Program-made: the position numbers and the translations under genes
In this document: piece by piece, positions 13,943-24,252 of the stretch
Numbering within the stretch: position 1 is the stretch's first letter
How the letters are laid out: each line of letters begins with the position of its first letter
The notes under the pieces: model-generated
The model's input: the letters and a program-made list of their open reading frames with translations, nothing else
Database searches by the model: none
Told to the model about the DNA's origin: nothing
Assembly: GCF_018687195.1 (NCBI RefSeq)
Contig: NZ_CP061321.1
Span: 1,736,001-1,800,000, forward strand
Direction: 5' to 3'
DNA from: Polynucleobacter sp. MWH-UH2A
GTDB taxonomy: Bacteria; Pseudomonadota; Gammaproteobacteria; Burkholderiales; Burkholderiaceae
Length of the DNA stretch: 64,000 bases

Positions 13943-15187
13943 TCAAGCGGCTCGTGTCTGCATATATTTAGCGCGCATAGGACGCAGTACAAAGAAAGCC
14001 AGAATTGCCGCTGTTGCATCCAAGGCAATCATGATGGCAAATACTGGAATCCAACTATCAGCTACACCATGAATGTACGCAGCAATTGGACCGCCAATAA
14101 TGGAGCCAACGCCTTGAGCCATATATAAAAAGCCATAGTTTGTGGTCGCATGCTTTTGACCGAAGGTATCTGTCAAGGTTGATGGAAATAATGAGAAGAT
14201 CTCGCCCCAACCAAAGAAAACAATGCCAGATAGCAGTACAAACATGAGAGGATCTGAGCGAGTCATCACCCATAACAACATTGCAACAGCTTCAAGACCA
14301 AATGCAATTGTCATGGTGTATTCACGACCGAGCTTATCTGATACCCAACCAAAAAATGGTCTTGTTAGTCCGTTAGTGACGCGGTCAATTGTGAGCGCCA
14401 ACGGCAATGCTGCCATTCCAAACACGGTCGCAGAAGTAATGCCGAAATCTTTTGCAAATGCGCCCATTTGTGAAATCACCATCAAACCTGAAGTTGACAT
14501 CATGGACATCATTAAAAACATGAGCCAAAAAACTGGGGTCTTCAACATTGTCTTGGGGGCGACACCAGATGCTGCCGCTTCAATTTGACCAGCAGTCTGA
14601 ACACGATCAGCATGCGGCACACGAATTCCTTGTGCAGCCAATAAGCCTACTACGCCAATCAAATAACCAAAGAAGGTTAAAGTGCCCTGCAAGCCTGATT
14701 CAGCAAGGCTGGTAGAGATTGGGAATGTAGTCAACAATGCACCGATTCCATAACCAGCAGCAACCATACCAACAGCAAAGCCGCGATTATTGGGAAACCA
14801 ACGTACCATCAAACCAACTACACCGATGTAGACAATACCTGTGCCCAATCCACCAAGCACGCCATAGGTAATGTAGAGATTAGAAACGGTTGTTAGGTTG
14901 GCAGATAACACCCAACTTAATCCGGTCAATATCGTACCGATGGACAACAGCAAACGAGGACCAAACTTATCTACCAAATAGCCCTGAAACGGCGAGAAGA
15001 AAGTTTGTAAAACAATTAAGATGGAAAATGTGACTTGCAGTTCAGTTAGTGTTACGCCCAACTGACCCATGATGGGTTTTGTAAATAAAGCCCAAACATA
15101 TTGCGGGCTTGAAATCGACATCATACAAATCACGCCTAAAGCAAGTTGAACCCACTTTGACTTTAAGATACCTGTGCCTTCGCTCAT
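13943..15187 (-). CDS. MFS transporter, oxalate/formate antiporter (OFA)-like
   Basis: Major facilitator with about 12 predicted membrane helices (414 aa). The family features are the N-terminal WVQLALGVICMM...PQYVWALF helix, VDKFGPRLLLSIG between helices 2 and 3, GLGTGIVYIGVVGLMVRWFP and the second-half WVSDKLGREY motif. This pattern matches the OFA family (OxlT-like), whose members carry monocarboxylates or dicarboxylates; the actual substrate is inferred only at family level. It is a single-gene unit with a 227-bp upstream gap to the groEL 3' end. Confidence 0.87.
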   Translation of the reverse strand: MSEGTGILKSKWVQLALGVICMMSISSPQYVWALFTKPIMGQLGVTLTELQVTFSILIVLQTFFSPFQGYLVDKFGPRLLLSIGTILTGLSWVLSANLTTVSNLYITYGVLGGLGTGIVYIGVVGLMVRWFPNNRGFAVGMVAAGYGIGALLTTFPISTSLAESGLQGTLTFFGYLIGVVGLLAAQGIRVPHADRVQTAGQIEAAASGVAPKTMLKTPVFWLMFLMMSMMSTSGLMVISQMGAFAKDFGITSATVFGMAALPLALTIDRVTNGLTRPFFGWVSDKLGREYTMTIAFGLEAVAMLLWVMTRSDPLMFVLLSGIVFFGWGEIFSLFPSTLTDTFGQKHATTNYGFLYMAQGVGSIIGGPIAAYIHGVADSWIPVFAIMIALDATAAILAFFVLRPMRAKYMQTRAA

Positions 15188-15340
15188 TGCCTATCTCCTA
15201 TTTATATAAATCAATTGATTGACTCTCTTATTATTAATAGATCAAATACGGATACTAATTACCAAATGATCCACTACGGTGCAACATGCCTCTTTTCGAA
15301 TCATACGGATATTTGAATGGTGCGCAATCAAAAAGAAATA

Positions 15341-15370
15341 AAAAAACGCCTGGCGATGAACCAGGCGTTT
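15341..15370 (-). terminator. Rho-independent terminator of groESL
   Basis: Perfect 10-bp stem AAACGCCTGG / CCAGGCGTTT with a 7-nt loop, 45 bp beyond the groEL stop. Read on the minus strand it is followed by a long T-run. Confidence 0.92.
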
Positions 15371-15414
15371 GCACTTCTTTACTTCTGCGGATAAGTTGCA
15401 GAATGGTAAGGCAA

Positions 15415-17082
<1,668 letters not shown>

Positions 17083-17095
17083 TTAAATACCGAAA

Positions 17096-17386
17096 TTACT
17101 TCTGAACAACAGCCATGATGTCATCTTCACGCATCACGATGAGTTCTTCGTTGTCGACTTTTACAGTTTGGCCAGCGTACTTACCAAACAACACGCGGTC
17201 GCCTACTTTGACGTCTGGTGCATTTAATTTGCCACTGTCATCACGCTTGCCTGGGCCAACTGCTAGAACTTCACCTTGATCAGGCTTTTCTGCAGCCGCA
17301 TCCGGAATGATGATTCCAGAGGCTGTCTTTGATTCTTGATCTAAACGCTTGATGATTACGCGATCATGTAAAGGACGCAAATTCAT
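17096..17386 (-). CDS. groES: Co-chaperonin GroES (10 kDa)
   Basis: GroEL lid subunit, 96 aa. It begins [18 protein letters not shown] and has the mobile-loop region [18 protein letters not shown] and the [12 protein letters not shown] segment. It is the first gene of the groESL operon and lies about 110 bp downstream of the CIRCE operator. Confidence 0.99.
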   Translation of the reverse strand: MNLRPLHDRVIIKRLDQESKTASGIIIPDAAAEKPDQGEVLAVGPGKRDDSGKLNAPDVKVGDRVLFGKYAGQTVKVDNEELIVMREDDIMAVVQK

Positions 17387-17494
17387 CTCTTCTCCTATGT
17401 TAGTAAGTGTTAACTAATTAAAAATCTATATAAATCAATACCTTATAGTCCACCATACGATATCTAAGGTCTAAAAGGCGAAAAACACCAAACT

Positions 17495-17521
17495 TTAGCA
17501 CTCGCACGGAGGGAGTGCTGA
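17495..17521 (-). promoter_or_regulatory. CIRCE operator (HrcA site) of groESL
   Basis: TTAGCACTC - 9 nt - GAGTGCTGA, matching the CIRCE consensus TTAGCACTC-N9-GAGTGCTAA at 17 of 18 positions. It lies immediately downstream of the sigma-32-type -10 element, the expected place for HrcA repression of groESL. Confidence 0.95.
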
Positions 17522-17523
17522 TT

Positions 17524-17551
17524 ATATAGGTCCGCTTCTCTGGATTTCAAG
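17524..17551 (-). promoter_or_regulatory. Probable sigma-32 heat-shock promoter of groESL
   Basis: On the minus strand CTTGAAA (17545-17551), a 13-nt spacer and ACCTATAT (17524-17531). This fits the sigma-32 consensus CTTGAAA-N(11-16)-CCCCATnT well. The CIRCE element begins 2 nt downstream, so positive (RpoH) and negative (HrcA) control appear stacked. Confidence 0.8.
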
Positions 17552-17695
17552 GGCTCATCTCCACAAATTATTTAAGGATTTAGCCCCTATCTATACTTTG
17601 AATAGGGCAGTAGGAGGATTCCTACAGATAAATCAACCCAAAGCCCTTACCGCTCCAATCTGACCTGCCTAGACTGAACAGTCACCGATTGGAGA

Positions 17696-18544
17696 ATGCT
17701 GATGAGCCCGAAATCCCGGCTGTACACGCTTGTAAAAGCATGGAAGAACAAGCCCTTCCAGGAAGTACGAGACGCCTGTGGCGCACCCTGGCTTGGCCTA
17801 AATAGCCAAGCCCTTGAAGAACATCAATCCTGGTCTAAGCGCCAAGCGATTAGTCATGAACCTATTTTTAATAACAAAGGAACAAAACTGACGGGATCTT
17901 TATTTAGACCGCTACTGCAGGCCTCAGACATGCAATTGCTTCGCCTATTCATGGAAGGTCTAGATACGATTTCCTACTGGCATCGAAGTGGTCGTTTTAT
18001 TCCTGGAATTTTGCCGATTCCAATACATGCCATTGCGTCGAGCGCTTACATCGATGCACTAAGCGACCTAATACTGAATTCTCGCCTTCCAGTTGGATTG
18101 GTTGCTTTGGGTATTCAGTCGCTTCCCGATCCCGATCTTGCTGATGCTTGCAAAGAGGGATTGCTACGGATGCGTCGTATTGGTGTTTTGCTCCACTTCA
18201 TTCATTTCTCTGGAACGCTAGAAGAATTGCAATGGGTGGATGAATTGAAGATGGAAGGCATTCACATCAATATGAATGCGCTTCGCGATCAAGCGCTTTC
18301 ACCAGATGTTCTATGCAGCATTAGACGAGGCCCTTATTCATCTACCCAGATTTACGCAAGCAATATGACGCTTGTCAAAGATTTAGAAAATGCGACTACT
18401 TGGCAAATAGATCACTGCTACGGAGGCCTCATGATGCCTCCCATTAGCAGGCATCAAATGTTACAGATTAACGATAGTCGAATCGCTAAAGCCATTTTTT
18501 CGCTGCACCCTCATCAACACCTAAACCCGAATGGAGACAAGTAA
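17696..18544 (+). CDS. Degenerate EAL-domain-like signalling protein
   Basis: An unnamed protein of 282 aa. From about residue 95 to 265 its pattern of segments follows the EAL phosphodiesterase fold: a LPIPIHAIAS strand, a helix with VALGIQSLPD at the ELTES position, RRIGVLLHFIHFSGT in place of the DDFGTG loop, MEGIHINMNALRD at the IKID position, and the final CYGGLMMPP like the QGYLFARP end. The catalytic EAL, the DDFG metal site and the ELTES glutamate are all replaced, so c-di-GMP hydrolysis is unlikely. The stop overlaps the start of the response regulator by one base, so it may act in that pathway, as inactive EAL proteins such as YdiV do by protein contact. The EAL assignment is an inference from pattern, not an alignment. 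Confidence 0.6.
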   Translation: MLMSPKSRLYTLVKAWKNKPFQEVRDACGAPWLGLNSQALEEHQSWSKRQAISHEPIFNNKGTKLTGSLFRPLLQASDMQLLRLFMEGLDTISYWHRSGRFIPGILPIPIHAIASSAYIDALSDLILNSRLPVGLVALGIQSLPDPDLADACKEGLLRMRRIGVLLHFIHFSGTLEELQWVDELKMEGIHINMNALRDQALSPDVLCSIRRGPYSSTQIYASNMTLVKDLENATTWQIDHCYGGLMMPPISRHQMLQINDSRIAKAIFSLHPHQHLNPNGDK

Positions 18545-19167
18545 TGAGAAAACGCGTGATGTTGGTAGATGACCATCCTGCAATGCTGATGGCTCTAAAA
18601 AGTATGTTGCAAGACCAGTTGGTATTTGAGGTCGTAGGACAATCCCAGAATGGCGAAGAATGCCTTCGATCCATTAAGGAGATCAACCCAGATATGGTGA
18701 TCTTAGATTTGGATATGCCCAAGACCGATGGCTTTGATGTTATTCGCCGTATTGGGCTCATGTACCCCGATATACGCATGTTGATTCTATCCAGCATGGA
18801 TGAAGCCGTTTATGGTGGACGTGTTCGATCTTTGGGTGGACATGGATTTGTTAACAAGACCGCTGGAGCAGATGTCATTATGGCGGCCTGCGTTGCCATA
18901 TCTCAAGGCTACACTTTTTTCACTTATGGAAAAAATGGAAATAGCTCATTAACTGATAACGAAAAATTGGCGCTGATTTCCGATCGCGAACTACAAGTCA
19001 TGAAGTATCTTGGCAAAGGAAATTCTAATCAGCAAATCTCTGATTTATTGCATATCAGCAATAAAACCGTAGCTACATATAAAACACGTGTCTTTGACAA
19101 GCTCGGCATTAACAATATCGCTGATTTAATTCTGTTCTGCAGAATGAATAACATCATCGAAAGCTAA
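18544..19167 (+). CDS. NarL/FixJ-family response regulator (BvgA/EvgA-like)
   Basis: 207-aa two-domain regulator. The receiver domain has acidic residues Asp9-Asp10, the phosphoacceptor Asp55 in VILDLDMP, and Lys near 106 in FVNKTAG. The C-terminal LuxR-type helix-turn-helix contains LISDRELQVMKYLGKGNSNQQISDLL and NKTVATYKTRVFDKLG. It sits between the EAL-like gene (1-bp overlap) and the hybrid kinase gene (7-bp gap), so the kinase is its probable phosphodonor. Targets cannot be seen. Confidence 0.92.
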   Translation: MRKRVMLVDDHPAMLMALKSMLQDQLVFEVVGQSQNGEECLRSIKEINPDMVILDLDMPKTDGFDVIRRIGLMYPDIRMLILSSMDEAVYGGRVRSLGGHGFVNKTAGADVIMAACVAISQGYTFFTYGKNGNSSLTDNEKLALISDRELQVMKYLGKGNSNQQISDLLHISNKTVATYKTRVFDKLGINNIADLILFCRMNNIIES

Positions 19168-19174
19168 GCGCCTT

Positions 19175-21574
19175 ATGCATCGATTCTTTGCTAAAGCAAT
19201 TCTATCTAGCGGGCTATTGTTTAGCGGGGTTGCCTATGCCACCCCAATCAGCTCCGCTGAGCAGCGTTGGATCGATGCGCATCCAGTTGTCCACTTTAGT
19301 ATTCATGAGAAATATGCCCCTTACCTTTTAGAGAGTGAAGATGTTGGTTCACATGGTGTGTTCTTCAAAATCCTACAAAAACTCAGTGAATACACTCAAC
19401 AAGAATTTCGTCCGAAATGGCGAACAACTGAACAAGAAGGCTTAAAACAGCTAGCCAGCGGAGAAGTGGATTTCATGATTGATCCACCACCCCTCAATGA
19501 TGAATATCTTCGCTTTGGATCTTTGTCTGAAGCGATCTTTTGGGGGCAAGATGCGGTGGTTACCAAAAGAAATCAGGCGGATGATCTTCATTCACAAGTA
19601 AAGCTTGGGTATTTTGACCGTGGCTATGAAAATCCACCTCCCATTACCGATCCGCAAATCAGCCCATCCAACAATCCCGAGAAATTAATGTTGAGTCTGT
19701 TGGCAAATGACATTGAAGCCTTGGTGCTCCCCATTCGCTTGGCCCAGCACCTACTCAAGAGCCAAGCTAACCCCGAACTTCAATTAGACGGAATTTATCA
19801 ACGAGAGCCTTTTGCTTATCGCTGGCTTATTTCCCATGAAGACAGGCCCTTGCATCAGCTACTAGAGCGTTTTCTATTACGTCTTGATCCGATTGAATCA
19901 AGGCAGCTTTTTGCATTAGAAAATATTACTCAGGAAAATATTTCCACCTCAGAGGACATGCTTGGTTGGCTCACCAGTCTTGCAATACTGATGGCTGGAA
20001 GCTTGTTGATATGGAATCTTTATCGGAAGCGCTCATCCCAAGAGCAAGCCCTAGCCAGCCTAAACGCCTCAAAAGAGATCGCTGAAAAAGCGAATGTCGC
20101 TAAATCTTCATTCTTAGCCACTATGAGCCATGAGATACGCACTCCCATGAATGCGATTTTAGGCGTTCAGGAATTACTGCTCAGCAGCAAGCAATTTCCC
20201 GCACATGAAAAATCGTTACTGAAAAGCGCGCACGCTTCCGCAGAATCGCTACTGGGAATTCTTAACCAAGTTCTAGATCTCTCCAAGATTGAAGCAGGCA
20301 AACTCACATTGAACTTAGAGCCCTGCTGTTTGAATAGCGTGATTAACAACATTGATCATGCGTTTTCGGCAGTTGCCACTAAGCACAATTTAATTCTTCA
20401 TACCTCAATAGACCCTCGTATCGCTGAAGTATTGATGATGGATGCCCTTCGCCTTCGTCAGGTACTGCAAAACCTTTTAAGCAATGCTATTAAATTTACT
20501 AAGCAAGGCGAAATCTATTTCTCTATTAGCGTTCTAGCTGATGATCATGCTGGTCAGCTAATAGAGTTTCGAATTATTGATACTGGCGTTGGTATGGGCA
20601 AAGAAGAAATTGCATTAGCCCTACAACCTTTTGAGCAAATACCCGGTAAAGGCGGCAATGAAAACGGAACTGGTTTAGGACTCACCATTACCAATCACTT
20701 AGTATGCTCAATGAACAGCCAGTTATATTTTGAGAGCACTCCAGGCCTAGGCAGCAATATTCATTTTTCGATTGCCTTTCCACGCACCAGTATTGCAGCC
20801 CTCGACGTTACAAGCACTGAGACTGCAAGCTTCAATACGAAGCAATTTACCTCCAGAAATCGGCCAAATCAAAGACTTCAAGCCCTGGTCGTTGAGGACC
20901 ACCCCGCCAGCAGGCAAATCATCTCGCTTCAACTTGAAGCTTTAGGCATCCAGGCTTTAGTTTGTGATAACGCAGATACAGCCTTGCAAGAAATTCAACA
21001 AACTGCATTTGATTTACTAATTACCGATCAATCCATTCCTGGTATGCAAGGCTCCGAATTAGCACGACGCATTCGAGAGATGGGTTTTATTGATCTAGTA
21101 ATTATTGGGGTAACTGCAGATATTTACGCGCTTGAATCTCGCAACCACTTTTTATCCGCCGGAATGAATGGGGTTCTTATCAAGCCACTCAGCCTTCTTG
21201 GTCTTGAAAATGAATTAGCCCGCCATTTCGCCATATCCCCCATTTCTCTGAATGCAGAAGAGGAAACCTATTCATTTGATGCATTCGCAAACTTAATTGC
21301 TAACGATCCTGGGCAGATACTGGTCATATTGGATGAAATTAAAAAAGTGCATGATGAAGCGCTTTTGAAGTTAAGCGACCCATCGATTGGTAAAAATGAA
21401 CTTGCCAGCCTGATCCATAAAGTGAAAGGCGGGGCACTTTTATTGCAAGCAACTCGTTTTGTAGAGAACTGCGAAGCTCTCGAACAAGAAAAAGATCTTC
21501 TGAAGCAAATCAGCGCCTTTAGATGTCTTTTGCTTAAGCAAAACCAGCTGATTGAGCGCTACCAAGAAAAGTAG
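19175..21574 (+). CDS. BvgS/EvgS-like hybrid sensor histidine kinase
   Basis: 799-aa unorthodox kinase with a full phosphorelay. Order of domains: signal peptide (ends near YATP, residue 23); one periplasmic venus-flytrap domain of SBP_bac_3 type (about 30-250; begins SAEQRWIDAHPVVHFSI); one membrane helix (about 265-283); HisKA with His319 in MSHEIRTPMN; HATPase with N-box LLSNAIKF and G-boxes DTGVGMG and GTGLGL; receiver domain with Asp618 in LITDQSIPGM; C-terminal HPt domain with His748 in IHKVKGGA. BvgS and EvgS have two flytrap domains and BvgS also a PAS; here there is one flytrap and no obvious PAS. The amino-acid-like ligand is unknown. Confidence 0.92.
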   Translation: MHRFFAKAILSSGLLFSGVAYATPISSAEQRWIDAHPVVHFSIHEKYAPYLLESEDVGSHGVFFKILQKLSEYTQQEFRPKWRTTEQEGLKQLASGEVDFMIDPPPLNDEYLRFGSLSEAIFWGQDAVVTKRNQADDLHSQVKLGYFDRGYENPPPITDPQISPSNNPEKLMLSLLANDIEALVLPIRLAQHLLKSQANPELQLDGIYQREPFAYRWLISHEDRPLHQLLERFLLRLDPIESRQLFALENITQENISTSEDMLGWLTSLAILMAGSLLIWNLYRKRSSQEQALASLNASKEIAEKANVAKSSFLATMSHEIRTPMNAILGVQELLLSSKQFPAHEKSLLKSAHASAESLLGILNQVLDLSKIEAGKLTLNLEPCCLNSVINNIDHAFSAVATKHNLILHTSIDPRIAEVLMMDALRLRQVLQNLLSNAIKFTKQGEIYFSISVLADDHAGQLIEFRIIDTGVGMGKEEIALALQPFEQIPGKGGNENGTGLGLTITNHLVCSMNSQLYFESTPGLGSNIHFSIAFPRTSIAALDVTSTETASFNTKQFTSRNRPNQRLQALVVEDHPASRQIISLQLEALGIQALVCDNADTALQEIQQTAFDLLITDQSIPGMQGSELARRIREMGFIDLVIIGVTADIYALESRNHFLSAGMNGVLIKPLSLLGLENELARHFAISPISLNAEEETYSFDAFANLIANDPGQILVILDEIKKVHDEALLKLSDPSIGKNELASLIHKVKGGALLLQATRFVENCEALEQEKDLLKQISAFRCLLLKQNQLIERYQEK

Positions 21575-21659
21575 ATGCGCATTTGAACTAGGCATTTCAA
21601 CTTAAATTAGTCACTAAGATTGATTTATCTTTTAGTCGTCTCGGTTTATCCTATGTGCA

Positions 21660-23201
21660 ATGAAAACCGCATCTCGCTCAATAGCGCAATATGTTCTAGC
21701 CATTCTGTGTTTTAGTGGATGGTTACATAGCCTACCCGCAAGAGCAGAAGGTAGTCCTGAGTCTGCGATTCCTCGCCCCATCATTAGCAGCCTAGAGCGC
21801 AACCAGATACCTCTAGATGCCATTAGCATTACAGTAACCGAAATTGAACCTGGAAAACCAGGGAAACATCAAGGTAAGGCGATTTTGGGTTGGCGTGAAT
21901 CCGAGCCCATGAACCCCGCCTCCACCATGAAGGTCTTAACGACTTTAGCGGGCTTGGATATTCTGGGTCCGCAGTATCGCTGGCGCACAAAAATATTCAC
22001 CGATGGTGTTATTCGCCAAGGTACGCTCCAAGGAAATCTCTACTTGCAAGGTAGTGGTGATCCTAAATTGATCCCCGAGGAACTCGCCAAACTCATGAAA
22101 GATTTACAGGCGCTTGGCATTCAGAAAATTGATGGTAATTTATTTTTTGATCGAACTGCCTATGCGCCCAGCGTAATGGAGCACTACACGATTGATGGCG
22201 AATCCTTAAGAGCTTATAACGTTCCGCCCGATCCGCTTCTATATGCCTTTAGAACATTGTCTTTTCAACTGGGAAAATCTCGTACAGCTGACTTCATCGA
22301 TATTAGCTACACACCGACACTATCTCAGCTGAAGATTGTCAATCAAATGCAGCTCGTTGATCGATCTTGCGATAACTGGAAAAGCAATATTCGTTTCAAC
22401 CTAGAGCCAGAAAGTGTATTGAACACAGATCAAGTTATCACCGCCCAATTTTCAGGATTATTTCCAAATGCATGCAAGGGGGTGAACTTCAATGTTGTCG
22501 CATTGGATGCCAATACCTTTTTGACACAAGGTTTTGCTGCCGCCTGGGAGCTTGCTGGAGGAACTTGGGTCAAGCCGCCTATTGGTAAAGAGGGTACCGT
22601 TCCCCTAGCGGCCAGACTCTTGCTGCAATTTGAAGGAATCCCGCTTGCCGATGATGTGCAAGACATTAATAAATACTCCAACAATGTGATGGCACGACAA
22701 CTACTGTTGACCATGGCCTTGGAGAAAATGGGTAAGCCAGCAACTACCACGAATGGCGAGCTCGTTATTCAGAGCTGGCTTAAACAAAATGGCCTGCAGT
22801 TTGCCAATCTGGTGATCGAGAATGGTTCTGGCCTTTCTCGAAATGAGGCTATTTCAACTGAACAAATGAATCAACTCTTATTAAAAGCACGTAACTTGCC
22901 CGTAGGAGAAGTGTTTTATAACAGCTTACCTATTGCAGGTACTGATGGAACGATGCGCAATCGCCTCATGACCCAATTACGAAAATTTTTACATCTCAAG
23001 AAAAAACCTGAAGTCAGAATGAAAACTGGCTCACTAGCAGATGTTCGGGCGATCTCGGGATATGTAGTCAGCAAATCTGGCAGGATGTATGCCGTCAGCT
23101 CATTTATTAACCACCCCAATGCTTGGAGAGGCTTAGAAGCTCACGATCAATTGCTATCGTGGCTTCTAAAAGATGGTCCAGAACCAAAACACGCACGCTG
23201 A
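21660..23201 (+). CDS. dacB: D-alanyl-D-alanine carboxypeptidase/endopeptidase (PBP4 type)
   Basis: Class C low-molecular-mass penicillin-binding protein (513 aa) that trims or cuts peptidoglycan peptides in the periplasm. A signal peptide ends near residue 29 (LPARAEG). The serine-peptidase motifs are all present: S88-x-x-K91 in ASTMK, S340-N-N, and K455-T-G. A large insertion between the first two motifs is typical of PBP4. The last 55 bp overlap the convergent sua5 gene. Confidence 0.94.
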   Translation: MKTASRSIAQYVLAILCFSGWLHSLPARAEGSPESAIPRPIISSLERNQIPLDAISITVTEIEPGKPGKHQGKAILGWRESEPMNPASTMKVLTTLAGLDILGPQYRWRTKIFTDGVIRQGTLQGNLYLQGSGDPKLIPEELAKLMKDLQALGIQKIDGNLFFDRTAYAPSVMEHYTIDGESLRAYNVPPDPLLYAFRTLSFQLGKSRTADFIDISYTPTLSQLKIVNQMQLVDRSCDNWKSNIRFNLEPESVLNTDQVITAQFSGLFPNACKGVNFNVVALDANTFLTQGFAAAWELAGGTWVKPPIGKEGTVPLAARLLLQFEGIPLADDVQDINKYSNNVMARQLLLTMALEKMGKPATTTNGELVIQSWLKQNGLQFANLVIENGSGLSRNEAISTEQMNQLLLKARNLPVGEVFYNSLPIAGTDGTMRNRLMTQLRKFLHLKKKPEVRMKTGSLADVRAISGYVVSKSGRMYAVSSFINHPNAWRGLEAHDQLLSWLLKDGPEPKHAR

Positions 23202-24250
23202 AGACGATCTCTCACTCCATCCCACTCTTCACCAGCAGGCGGCTCTGGGAATAATATGAGATCCCACCCCTGTTCATCCAAATCTCTCAGCGTACGATAC
23301 AAGCGACTTGCAAAAGCATTACTATCACTTGGCACCTCGACTTCCTCAAGCTGCACCGATGGATGCCCGTCATCCCCCAAAGAGGATTCAGAATCCCAAA
23401 CAGCAACAGCAACCCGTGACTTTGTGTCTGGGAATTCAGTGAGGGCATCAAGGACTCGGCCGGGAGCATACAGGCGCAACGGTGTTGTGGGTGCGTAATG
23501 GGCCTTCAAGCTTCCAGAAACTCTTGGTAAAGATTCCGGATGAACATTAGTATCCGCCACCTCTCCAGGACTATAGACTTGGACACCTGTTTTGGCCAAT
23601 ATTTCTTTTGGAGTGATCACGCCTGGACGCAGCAGTATTGCGCGATCCCCATTAGAGACGTCCACAATCGTCGACTCAATACCAACTTCGCAATCACCGC
23701 CATCAATCACTAGCACATCCGCATTATCTTCAAATTCACTACGTACATCTGCTGCACTTGTTGGAGAAACCTTACCAAAGCGATTGGCTGAAGGCGCCAC
23801 CACTCCACCTTGGAATTGTTGCAATAATTCTTGGGCAATCGGGTGTGCAGGAGACCGAATAGCAACCGTATCTTGACCACCCGTAATCTCACTGAGAACA
23901 CGCTTATCTTTTTTAAAGACCAAAGTTAACGGGCCGGGCCAAAAGGCCTGAATTAATTTAAGAGCATCCTCAGAAATATCTCTTGCCCATGGGGCTAAAA
24001 CCGAAACCCAATCGATTTGCGCTTGATCAATCTGACCAGGGGAAGCAATGTGCACTATTAAAGGATGATTCGATGGACGTCCTTTTGTCGTAAATACTTT
24101 TTGAATAGCCTGGGGATTGCGAGCATCTGCACCTAAGCCATACACTGTTTCCGTTGGAAAGGCGACTAAGCGACCATCACGCAAGGCCTGAGCAGCTTCA
24201 TTAATAACTAAGGATTGTGGCGTCGAACCGCCAGATGTTGCCCCGGACAT
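23147..24250 (-). CDS. L-threonylcarbamoyladenylate synthase (Sua5 type)
   Basis: Makes threonylcarbamoyl-AMP for the t6A37 modification of ANN-decoding tRNAs. The 367-aa product has the YrdC fold (about 15-215) with LVAFPTETVYGLGADA, KVFTTKGRPSNHPLIVHI and VAPSANRFGKVSPTSA, plus the C-terminal Sua5 domain (about 235-367) that distinguishes it from short TsaC. It lies 2 bp after purK in the purine/glycolysis cluster and overlaps convergent dacB by 55 bp. Confidence 0.92.
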   Translation of the reverse strand: MSGATSGGSTPQSLVINEAAQALRDGRLVAFPTETVYGLGADARNPQAIQKVFTTKGRPSNHPLIVHIASPGQIDQAQIDWVSVLAPWARDISEDALKLIQAFWPGPLTLVFKKDKRVLSEITGGQDTVAIRSPAHPIAQELLQQFQGGVVAPSANRFGKVSPTSAADVRSEFEDNADVLVIDGGDCEVGIESTIVDVSNGDRAILLRPGVITPKEILAKTGVQVYSPGEVADTNVHPESLPRVSGSLKAHYAPTTPLRLYAPGRVLDALTEFPDTKSRVAVAVWDSESSLGDDGHPSVQLEEVEVPSDSNAFASRLYRTLRDLDEQGWDLILFPEPPAGEEWDGVRDRLQRACFGSGPSFRSHDSN

Positions 24251-24252
24251 TT

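Larger units (their letters stand above)
17387..17695. other. Intergenic region between groES and the EAL-like gene
   Basis: This 309-bp gap holds the groESL 5' leader, CIRCE operator and sigma-32-type promoter on the minus strand. Its right half (17552-17695) must also carry the promoter of the plus-strand signalling locus; no clear -35/-10 pair or operator was recognised there. Confidence 0.7.
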
